The position numbers were made by a program, and so were the translations under genes. Below, in pieces: positions 24,701-37,000 of a stretch of 64,000 nucleotides of DNA. Each line of letters starts with the position of its first letter. Position 1 is the first letter of the stretch. A model generated the notes under the pieces. It was not told where the DNA came from and did no database searches. It worked only from the letters and a program-made list of their open reading frames with translations. Source of the stretch: Juglans regia (lineage: Eukaryota > Streptophyta > Magnoliopsida > Fagales > Juglandaceae); assembly GCF_001411555.2 (NCBI RefSeq), contig NC_049901.1, positions 43,900,802-43,964,801 on the forward strand, written 5' to 3'.

Positions 24701-25027
24701 GCCAAAGGAGGCGTGGGAGGGAACAAAGAAACCAAGAACAAGAAAGAACAGTTCTTCTGCCAGAGCAGAGGAGGAGAGGCTTATTTAAATCTCTTCTTCA
24801 GAAAAATCTGGCCTTTAAGCTTCTCATTCTTATTATTTTTTCATATTCATATAGGATTTTTTGAATTCTTTTTTATTGTTGGAAGCATACATCATTTCAA
24901 GTTGTACTAAAAGAAAAGTGAAAGAAGTTGAAGAATTCTTGTTGCTGAATTGAATGACCGTTGTTGAAGGAAGTGGGAGTAGATCCATAAGCAACCCGAG
25001 TTTCTGATCTGATCGTTCTCTGTGAAA

Positions 25028-28000
25028 ATGGTATTTTTTCTGATATATTTGGGCTTTCTTTTATGTTTCAAGTTCTTCGTTTTAATAGTTATATATGATT
25101 ACTTGCTCAGTAAAAACTGTTGATAAAATTGTGGGTCAGTATTGGCTTAGGATCTTGATGACTGATCTGTGCTTAAGTTGAAGCTGATGTGGATTTATGA
25201 ATATTTTCCTGCGTAATTTTTTACTTTTGATTTGTTTATCTCATTCTGTTTTGATTAGATTCAGATTGTTTTTTTTTTCGTTTTTGTGGTGCTTATTTTG
25301 ATTTGATTTCCTTAGCAGCAGCTAACTAGTCCAACTTGGGTCTTTACTAAGTCGGCGGAGATCTTGTAAGGGAGATAGCAAAAAGAAAACAAGGATTTGG
25401 TTTAAGAATATTACGATTGATAAGAATTTGAAGCTGTATGACTCAGTTTGACAATGTGTTTCGTATTGATAATCTCTAGGGCTTTGTGCTGATAGATCCT
25501 CAAAGGTGGCTAGTAAGGATGATGCAATCTATTTATGACCATGCTAAATCAGTCAATGAATAACAATTAAGTCGTGTTTGGTTGCATGTAATTTGAGCAC
25601 TCCCTCCAGTTTTATGATTTGGTTGCTTTCCATACTGATGGATTTCAATTTCATACCAAGTGTACCCCAAATTCTCCCATTTCAGTCAATATTTCCTAAA
25701 TTTCGTATATTATGTTTATTCCGTGCATCCTGGTACAGTTTCACTCTATCATTTACCAAAATAGTAATGAAAATCCTTAACCTTAGTCACTACTCTTTGA
25801 GAAGCTCAATGGTAGGTTCAAAATATGAAAGACAGGATTTTGTAATTGCTTATGTTATCCTACCACCCAATTAATCCAGTGGATTTCTGTATAACTTATT
25901 TCTGTATCCCATTGATTCTGCTTAAGTACATTCTTTATCGCTGAAGCATTCCTCGTTTGTGTTTATATGTATTTTACTGTTGCATAGGTTGGGGCCTTGT
26001 CGATAATTTATGGTTTAGTTTTTCATATTAGATTCATGACAAATAGCCTGCTTTTCCCATTATTGAGGATTTGTTAATTATATATGCAAGATTGATTTTT
26101 TTATCTATATAACAACGTTTGTACCGTATGCGTTCGGGCTATGTCAATTTTCTGCTTAATTACTGAATTTTACAGTACTACGTTTCAGTCACCACCAATC
26201 TTCATCGTGAACAACTCTTAGGCCCCGTTTGGACAGTGAGATGAGATGAAATGATTTTAGATGAAAGTTGAATAAAATATTGTTAGAATATTATTTTTTA
26301 ATATTATTATTATTTTAAGATTTGAAAAAGTTGAATTGTTTATTATATTTTGTTTGAGAATTTGGAAAAATTATAATGATAAGATGAGATGAGATGAAAC
26401 TGTTTCTGTATCCAAACGGGGCCTTAATAAGATACCGTATTTTGAACAATGCTGCATTAAATTGTGGCATTTGTATTGGACTTAGGGGACTCCACTTTGT
26501 TTTGAATGGTATGTAAAACGGTGGCTAGCAATCTGAATATCTCTGTGAAAAAGAGAATCATAGTAAAGAAAACTTGTAAAACTGGACAGAACTAGAATTC
26601 ACAGTTTTCACCTCATACATTTGCTTAACTTATGGTTCTTGCCTTATACACTTGACGACGTATAGTAGGTAGGCAAGTTGGATAATGTGCTCTTGATCAA
26701 TTTGCTTCTACCACCCTTTGACAAGTACAATTGTAATTGTTTCCAAACTGCCAAGCAGTGTTCCATATTCTCAATTACACCATCCCAAATAGCTTGGGTT
26801 TTGAAGGGAGCTCCCAAGGGGAAGGTGAAGATCCTACATCCAAGAATGTATAATTAGCTATATTCTTTTCCCTACCAACCGGAAGCCATTCGGACTTATC
26901 CAAATTGATCTTCAAAGCAGAAATTGCTTTAAAGCTTAGGAATAAATGGCACAAGTGTCGGAGATGAGCCCCAATCCATTCCTTGCGTTCACATGAAATC
27001 CTAAGAACAACTCTTTCTGCCATGTAGCAGAAATCATCCTGCTCAAAGCTTTCATAACAATAACAAAAAGCAAAGGGGATAAGGGGTTGTTGTAGACCTC
27101 ACCAGTTGCTGAAGAAACCCATAGGAGTACTATAGAGATACATTGGGCAATCCAACCACACTATTGCTCCCCAAAGCCATACCTTAACAAGTGCATTAAA
27201 AAGCCTCAATTCAAATGATTGTTGTCTTTTCAATGCCCAATTTACCCAGCAGTCCTAGTTTCCCTGATCTCTATCCACTATCCATATATCTTCATTGGCG
27301 ATGAGGACCAAGTCAAGGGTTTTTTTTTTTTTTTTAAAATTTTTTTTTTAATCAGCAAACAATTTTTTATTGATCAAAAGAGTACGCAAGAGCCCATGTA
27401 TTTAGGACATATACAAGAGCAACACTGCCCGTTTAGATAGTGAGATGATTTGTGAATAGTAGTGAGATTATTAGTTGAAATTAGAGAAAATGAGATGAGA
27501 CGTTTCATCTCACCTCTGTATCCAAACGGGCCAAAGTGTGCTAGTTTCGTGATACAAGGAATTCATGGAAGGTCATGCCATGAAAATCAATTGCAATCGA
27601 TCAATGGAGTAAAATATTGAAAAATAAGTTTCTATGCCACAAAGACCAAGTCAGGTATTTGCCTTCTATCAACAAATGCATTTTGAGAATTGGAAATGAT
27701 CTTTGATAAGCCAATTTCATTCTATTTGCAAGAACTTTGGCCATAACTTTGCCCGTTGTAGTTATTAATAATATTTCATCATACTTTTTTTTTTATAATT
27801 AAACAATTGTATTAATAAGAATAGGCATAGCCCAATTACACAAGACGGTATACAAGAGGTAACACCTATTTAGGAAGAAGAAATGAAACAAGAATATGGC
27901 TTCGGATTGTCTTTTCTTATCTTACTTATCAAAAGGAAAAAAGAATATGGCTTCGGACTATCTTTTCTATAGTGGAATTTGTCTCAAATAAACATCAATA

Positions 28001-31000
28001 CACCAAAAAGCATTAAGTAAATCAAAGTCATTGCTGATGATGGAGTTGGTATCTTTTCTCCTCTTTCTTTATATTTTTGAAATTGTTTACTATTTTTTTG
28101 GGTGCCATGTATGTAATATTTTCTTTTTTCTTTTTTTAAATTTCTCTGTTGTATCATGGAAATACAGAAAGTTATTTAGCCTCACATCTCGGCTGTTAGA
28201 TTATGGATGGAAAAATCATCTTTGCATGCTTGTGTGTGTGGATGATGATCATAAATAATTTTCATGGATGAAATATGATTATGCAATTCATTTGATATGT
28301 TAGGCTTTGATACTCTTTGCTTTTCAGGCTGGCGCTATCAGTCTTGTGGTTGGGGCTCTTGTTTGGGTGGAGGATCCTGATGTAGCATGGATAGATGGTG
28401 AAGTTGTGGAGGTTAACGGTGAAGAAATTAAGGTCCTTTGCACTTCAGGGAAAAAGGTGAGTGCTTTGTGTTATACTTATCCGTGGGCATTTTACTGCAC
28501 ATATCACCTCAGTAAATTTTTTCATATGCTGAACGATAATTCTTCATATGTTGTTATCGTAATCTCTATTCTATTTCCATTTTATATTAAGAATTTCTTT
28601 TTTTGGTCGGCAAACAAAATTTTATTGATAATAGGGATAGGCAATAGCCTAAGTACACAGGGCATTTACAAGAGCATTGCCTATGCTCGATGATCCATTT
28701 ATCTTAAGAAATAAATTGTTGAAGTTTTCTTTGGATTTATTTTCTATTAAAAAAAATTCAGAGATCCGCTATCATCCCAGAGGTGAAAGGACTTGTTGTA
28801 ACCCCAGAATCTCCAATGGGGACCTTGATACCATTGGAGAGAACCAATGGAGTTGCTGGAGAACCAATGAGTTTGGTGTTGGTGCCTTGTGTAGAGGAAT
28901 GTCTAGAGTCGGGAGTGTTGTTGGATACTGTGTTTGGAGATAACGTTGCTCCTTTGGTATCTCTTCCTCCAATAGTGGATTGAATTATGCCTAAAGTTAA
29001 CGAGATTTAGCAGTTTGTGAGAATTTCACATGGAGGATGTGAAGACCAATTTAAAGAACTAATGACTGCGATTGAGATAAGCCACGCGCTTGAAACCAAA
29101 TCAAGTTTCAAGAAAAGCAGAGAGATACAATGTCTTTCTTGGGCAATCAACTATGAAGACGGGAATCAAGGGGTTGGGGTTGGGTTTTCGGGTAGAGTTT
29201 TAGTTCTACTGGAAACAAGGGGTTGGGGCTGGGTTTGGTGTATTTTGGGTTGTTTTTTCACGGGCTTTTTGGGTCATTTTGGGCAAGGTGTTTTCTTGTA
29301 TACATTTAGTGTACTTGGTTTCTCCTTTTGATATATATAATATTTTTACTTATATAAAAAAAAAATTCAGAGATATTGTTGATTAATTATGTAGTTTTTC
29401 ATATTTTGTGTGCACTGATTTTGCTTACTTTCCCTGCCATTATTTATGTGGAAAACTGCAGGTGGTTGTTAAAGCTTCCAATGTGTATCCCAAAGACGCT
29501 GAAGCTCCACCATGTGGAGTGGATGATATGACAAAGTTGGCTTATTTGCACGAACCAGGAGTCCTTGATAATTTAAGATCAAGATATGATATCAATGAGA
29601 TATACGTGAGTATTTAAAGATAGAGTCCCATAAAAAAGGGTATCTTAAATAGTTGTTTTCCTTGAATTGGGGCTGTTGGAATGGGGGAGGGTTGAGAAGG
29701 GTTGGTTGGTTGAATAATTCGCATTTGTACTTTTATACATTTGTAAATCTGTGATGTATATACGTTTTGATGGGTGTTTGGGTGGGGGGGGGGGGGGGGG
29801 TATCTATTTTGTTTCTATACATCTTCAGCACTTTCTGAAGTTAATACACTTTCCGGTGACTTCAGACTTACACAGGGAATATATTGATTGCTGTGAACCC
29901 TTTCATCAGACTACCTCATCTTTATGATAGCCATATGATGGCACAATATAAAGGGGCAGCCTTTGGTGAGTTGAGTCCACATCCTTTTGCTGTTGCAGAT
30001 GATGCATACAGGTAATCTTTCACTTTCTCATCGTAAATTGTTCATGTCATCCCTTTACTTGCCTGCTAAGTTTAGCATTCCTTTTATGTGAATTCAGACT
30101 TATGATTAATGAGGGAATAAGTCAGTCAATATTGGTTAGTGGTGAAAGTGGGGCTGGTAAAACGGAAAGCACAAAACAACTCATGGCATACCTCGCTTAC
30201 ATGGGAGGGAGAGCTGTTTCTGAGGGGAGGACTGTTGAACAGCAAGTGCTGGAGGTAAACAAATTCTAGAATCTCAGTTTTCTGGCAAGCTGGTAAAAGT
30301 AGTAAGATCTGATGTTGCATTTTTCTTATAGAATTTCTGTTAGTTATTAAAGAATAAATCTGATGTTAAGTTTTAAAATTCTTAGCCAGTAATCTTTTTA
30401 CTGTTTTTTTTTTTTTTTGTTTTTTTGATAAGAGTAATCTTCTTACTGTTGCGACCATCATCTGTAGTATGCATGACTTTATGGTGTTTTTTCTCTGATT
30501 TACAGTCCAATCCTGTTCTGGAAGCATTCGGTAATGCAAAGACTGTTAGAAACAATAACTCGAGGTAGGATGAGATATTTTTTGAAAATGTGTAGACTGC
30601 AAAATTAATGTCATAGCTTTTATTTTCAAGGGTTCCATCCTTATGTCCATGTTCTCAATGTTGTAGTCGTTTTGGAAAGTTTGTGGAGATTCAATTTGAC
30701 AGTAAGGGGAGAATCTCTGGAGCTGCAATCAGAACTTATTTGCTGGAAAGATCGCGTGTTTGCCAGGTGTCTGATCCTGAGAGAAATTATCACTGTTTCT
30801 ACATGCTTTGTGCGGCACCACCTGAGGTAATGGTTATTCAATTGCTTCACCAAGTCAGCTTCATGGAAAAGTTCAGGAATGATACATGCGGATTATTTAT
30901 ATCTTTTATGTTTATGTATTCTCTGTGAACTGGCCAAAAAAGGATTTTTTGTTCATTTTCCGCGCCGCCTTTATATTTACTAAGTTGGCTGTATTTTAAA

Positions 31001-34000
31001 ACAGATCCAAAAGAGAAACATAATAAGCTTTCTATACTTTCTTTCCTTCAAGGGATCATCAGACCCCTTCAATTCATAAAAGCAAAAAACATGTCACATG
31101 AAGGATAGAGGTTGAAACTCATCTCCTGAAGGGGGGAGTTGGTTGTCACAGGACTTTCCCAACAACCTGTTCTACCATTCTTCTCCTTGGTCCTTTTGTT
31201 TTTGCTTCCAACTTCAACTGGATTCCCAACACTTTTACCTGAAGGATTCTGATCCAATGAAGCTGTATCAGGGTCATCACCAGCTGAATAACTCTAAAGC
31301 CTCTAACTCATATGGGGTAGCCGGTTCTTCTGACATGTTAGGAGAGTTATTTCTCCACCATGTTCAACATTAGTCTTAGAATTTCCACATACCTGCTCAT
31401 CATAAGTTTTAAGTTTCAGACATCTATATGTCAATGGCCACAAAAATTGTTTAAATCTAGGATAGAAAGAAAAATACACCTAGAGGAGGGTGAATAGGTG
31501 TTTTATCCCAATTTCAACAATTTTAGAAGTTCTATAGTTCAAGATATCCAAGCAACCACAAATCCACAAAGCAGAAGCAAGAATGCATTCAGCTTTTCCT
31601 TGTTACTTGTCTAAAGCACCAACTGCACTTTTCTAGCTTATAAACATCTCTCACATCTCTTCTCATATACATTTCACAGGATGTTCAGAGGTACAAGTTG
31701 GGAAACCCTAGAACATTTCATTATCTAAATCAATCAGATTGCTATGAGTTGGATGGGGTTGATGATTCGAAGGAATATATAGCAACAAGGAGAGCAATGG
31801 AGGTTGTTGGAATAAATGCTGATGAGCAGGTATTGCATAGGAAATTTGTTCAGTTGGACGGTAACGTCCTTCAAGTATAACTGCTACTTGAGAAATCTTG
31901 TTTCTCTTTGTTTATTACCCCTTTGCAGGATGCAATATTTCGAGTTGTGGCTGCAATTCTGCATCTTGGGAACATTGAATTTGCAAAAGGGAAGGAAATA
32001 GACTCATCCACACCCAAAGATGACAAATCTTGGTTCCATCTAAATACTGCTGCTGAGCTTTTCATGTAACTAAGCAATTTCATTGGCAAACTTTCACACT
32101 TCAGAAGATGCATTGGTTGATAACTTTGTACTTTATATTTTATAATAAGAGAGAGCAGTCTATTAATTCACACATTTTGTACAGGTGTGATGCAAAGGCG
32201 CTAGAAGATTCTCTTTGCAAACGTGTAATTGTAACCCGTGATGAAACCATCACGAAATGTCTGGATCCAGAATCTGCAGCTGTTAGTCGAGATGCTTTGG
32301 CTAAAATTGTCTATGCGAGGTTGTTTGACTGGTAAGCTTTACTCACCAAGGAGTATATTTTGAAGACTATTCAGTGTGCGTCTTCCTTAATATTACCAGT
32401 TATTTGATCAAATTTGAACTATAATTGAACAACAAACCCTTTGTTTTGCAGGCTTGTGGATAAGATTAATAGTTCAATTGGTCAAGACCCTGAGTCAAAG
32501 TTCTTAATTGGGGTGCTGGATATCTATGGATTTGAGAGTTTCAAGACTAACAGGTGCTTAGCCGGTATGCCTTATATTTTCATAATTGAAAGATTAGTTC
32601 TCCAATTGAACTCGATGGGAGAATTTTTTTTGCTCACTCCTGGTGTAAAAGAGAGTATGTCAGCATCCATTAATGTCTTCAGGTTCTGAAAGTAAAGGTT
32701 AGACTGAGTATCTTCAATATCAACTACGATCAGACCTGATTGAATTTGATCCATTCAGACTCCACATATCCATTCAATTTGGTCTCCAGTTCTTTTGGAT
32801 TATTGAACAAATATGACTAACAAATCTTAGGGTTGCTATAACTGGTATTAGAGCAAACGTCATGTAGGTCTGTCGCACCACTGCTAATGTGGTGTGACAT
32901 GTTTGTGGATACCTCAAAACGATTAGCCACATTGTCGAGACACTGAATTGTGAGTGTTGCTTTAGATGCTTGTTGTGGCCTTTTCAGCTAAATTTAGCTT
33001 TTGTTTTTGGATGTATTTGCAGTTTTGAGCAGTTTTGTATCAATCTCACAAATGAGAAACTTCAGCAACATTTCAATCAGGTTTGTCTGTAAAGAACATC
33101 TGTATTTTCTTTATTGTTTTAGCATTTCTTCAGTCAATGTGTAATTGCATATGTTTTTAATGCACAAATATCTTATTGGCAGCACGTTTTCAAAATGGAG
33201 CAAGAAGAATATACAAAAGAAGAAATTGATTGGAGTTACATTGAATTTGTTGATAACCAAGATATTTTAGATCTTATTGAAAAGGTTTGTGCTTCTACCA
33301 TGCATAGTGTTTTGCTAGTTTCTTTTTGTATTTGTTTCGCTAATTTTAACTCTTTACATGTTGGTCTTTCTCTTTGTATACTCTCCATGTTCTAGGGCTG
33401 TTCTCCATTTTCACTTTTCAGTTAATTATTACTTTATGAAAAAGAAAAAAGGACTTCCTTTACTTGTTGGTTTCTACCAATGTGAATCCATGCTGATTAA
33501 ATATTGCATCTATGCCGGTTCCTCCATAAAGTGGGTGAAGCACGCCCCAAAACCAGTGCTTCGCCCTTGTTTTTGAATGTTGGTCTTTGGTCTTACTTAA
33601 GGTGGTAATTAATGCTCTTCATCTCGTCCTAAGTCTGTCAATGCCAAGTGTTCTGTCTTCTAGACAGCTTATCCGTTGAAGAAAGAGCAATTGGCAAGGT
33701 AAATAGCCAGCTTAAAACTTAGTCAAACAAGAGTACAGCAAATATGTGACTTTAATTGAGCCGAATTTTTTTGATTAGTAAATAGGAATTTTATTAAATC
33801 TAGGTGAAGCCAAATACACGGGGACATATACAAGAACCACACCTATGCATGACCGTCTAAAGATACAAGAATCATGTACGTTCATTCCATTAAAGTCTAT
33901 TACAATCAACCAATGGAATGATGTATGAAGAAAAAAAGTTCTAATCTCGTCCATTGTCCGTTCACGATCCTCAGAACTCCGACCATTCCTCTCCATCCAT

Positions 34001-37000
34001 ATGCACAACCATAGGCAAATCGGTATCATCTTCCACATCGCTGCGATTTGAGAATTACCTCGAATGACTTGCCAGCTGGCCAAAAAGTCAACAACCATTC
34101 TTGGCATTACCCAAACAAGTCCACTCTAGCAAAAATATCATTCCATAAGCTCATGGCTACATCACAATGCAATAATAGGTGATCCAGAGACTCCCCACTT
34201 TTCTTACACATATAGCACCAATCTAATACCATCAATCGGCGTTTTCTTAGATTATCTAAGGTAAGAATCTTCTCTAGTGAAGTTGTCCATACAAAAAAAG
34301 AAGCTTTTAGGGGGGTCTTAGGCCTCGTTTGGTTACACAGTTAAGATGAGATGAGATGTTTTGGGTAGTGATGAGATGAGATGAGTTAAGATGAGATGAG
34401 ATAGTTTGTAAAAAAATGTATGTTTGGATAGTAAGATGAGATGAGATAATTTTGACTTTTTGGAATTTGATAAAGTGGTGGGTCCCACCAATGATTGGAT
34501 ATGATTTAATAATTATTGATTATATAATAATGAATATATTAATAAAAAAGTAATATTGATGAGTAATATTAAAATAATGTATAAAAATTCTATTTAAATC
34601 TCAAAATGGACGAAATTATGCTATATATCCCAAAACAAAATTCTCTTGTAAAATATATTAGTCTAATTATGACCTATTTATTTTTCTAAGATATAGGAAA
34701 TTCAAAATTTGTGTTTCTAATTATAAATTAGAATATTATTCAAAATGGGTTTGGCTGGGTTCGAAAATGGCATTTGGTGTGGATTCAAAATGAGAAGGAA
34801 GAAAAAAAAACAAAAGAATGCCAGAGGAGGACGATGGGCTCAGTGAAGACAGTGGCTTTTCACTGTTTAGACTTTTTTTTACTGTTCTTATGTCAGGTAT
34901 TCTTTTCTTAGTTGAAAACGTCAGAGAAGGTTGAGATGAAATAAAGATGCCCAACATCAGTGTTTGGTTACGCAAAACTTACTTCTGTACAGTCATAATA
35001 CAAGTCCCTCATGACACATTCTACAAGAACATTCCCATGGAAGAACATATGGAAGACTAAGTATACACAAGGGTGAAGAAATCTGTAAATGTGTCAATTT
35101 CCCAATCTTGGGCAGCTCTAAGGAAAGTGATATTCCACTGAGGAGAGCCACTAGAGAGATCCATGAGCTCTGCTATGGAAGCCTCCTTTCTTCGGGCGAT
35201 GTCGACGTGCTGTATAGTGTTGGGTAGGCTTCTTTGAGGATTTGATCTCCATACCATAGGTCATTCCAGATTTTAATTTTCAAATCATCCCCAACTGCAA
35301 AACATGTGTATCGATGAAGATTAGTCCAGCCTCTTATTTGTTTCCAAAGCCCCACCCCATGTGATCCGCTCACCTCATTCTAGCACCATCCTCTCCACAT
35401 CCACCATATTTCAACTCTATGATCACCCTCCATAAAGCTCCCTTCTCTTCGTGGTATCACCGAGCTGAATGTAGTGTGCGAAATTGGGTTGAGGCTGTTT
35501 CACCGAGATGAAATAATGAACTCATGTAGTGAATCCCTAGAAGTTGGGTTGAGGCTGTTTCAAGTAGTTTAGCAGTGTGCGAAATGCAGAATGCTATGAG
35601 TTCTAACTGTCCCCCTTTATTCTCCTCTCCATGCACTTGTGCTTTTTTTTTTTTTAATTTTATTTTATTGAAGTAATGGTATTTCCTCCCATACATCCTG
35701 ATGTTTATATCAAAGTGACTTAAAAGCTCTTGGGCCCCAACTGATGGTCGTTCCTTGGCCCAGTCAACATCCATGATGACTTTGCCCTTGCCTACCAGTG
35801 CTGGAGCCTATTTGATGGAAGGATGGAAATAATGAAAATACCCCATCCTGCGCACTGTTTATTCCAGTCAGGGGAATGAGGGGTCATGGAATACTGCTGG
35901 AAGGAGGATTGAGTGGCGCTGAACAAGAGTAAAGGGGTGAACAGAGATAGATGTTCGATGAAGGCTCCTGGAATACTTTTTCCAACCATAGTCTTGGATA
36001 AACTGTTCTTATATAAGCCATGAAACCGTCCTTATTTTGGAAATTGATGTAATAAATTATTGTTTGCTCGGTTCAAAACCTAACAAAAATGGAGTTTGTT
36101 ATTGAAGAGTCTGAACTAATATGAAAGAGATGTTCACTGTCTTTGATATATACTTGGTTTCCACCAATATATTCTTTAAAGATTGAACTTCAAGATAACT
36201 TGTATCAGCTTTCTTCTTATCTTGTTTTGTTAATTTTTCTTTCATTGTTTTCATTGATACTGCTATTGTTTTTCTGTTGTTTTTATTACTATAATTGTAT
36301 TGAATTTCCTTTCTAATTTTATTGATGGCTTAATAAAATCATTGTGTGGCTTGTCTTTTTGATATTTTATATGTTCGTTAATGAATTTTCAGAAACCGGG
36401 TGGCATTATTTCTCTTCTGGACGAGGCCTGGTAAGTACAGTACTATGCAGTGGATTGTTTTTGCATTCTATATCACATGATGAAACTTTTAATTTGTTTC
36501 CTGTTTGGTTTTGAGATAGCTGAGTTGTGTTTTCTGTAGTATGTTTCCAAGATCAACACATGAAACATTTGCCCAAAAGCTGTACCAAACATTCAAAAAT
36601 CATAAACGCTTTGCTAAGCCAAAATTAGCACGCAGTGACTTCACAATTTGCCACTATGCTGGTGATGTAAGTATGCTCTATTTTTACCGTTCTTTGTAGT
36701 GATGTACTGATCATAAAATTTAGTCCTAAGAAGCAACAGCTATATATATTTCTAAGATACATGCACTGAAAACTTGATATGATTTTCAGGTAACTTATCA
36801 AACAGAATTGTTCCTGGACAAGAACAAAGACTACGTTGTTGCTGAACATCAGGCACTCTTGGGTGCTTCCAAATGCTCCTTTGTGGCAGGTTTATTTCCA
36901 CCTTCAGCTGAGGACTCGTCTAAATCATCAAAGTTCTCTTCAATAGGTTCGCGTTTTAAGGTCTGATAGTTTCTTCATCCTTTTATGGCAAGCAATCAGC

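Noticed and set aside
31143..31373. Open frames on both strands in myosin intron 7
   Set aside because: Neither shows a known domain. The intron also carries a GAGGAGGGTGAATAGGTG motif seen in plant repeats, so a decayed mobile element is more likely than a gene.
35457..35774. 105-codon minus-strand open frame ([15 protein letters not shown])
   Set aside because: I could not link it to a family. It lies inside a myosin intron beside a broken LINE and includes a short internal duplication, so I did not call a gene.
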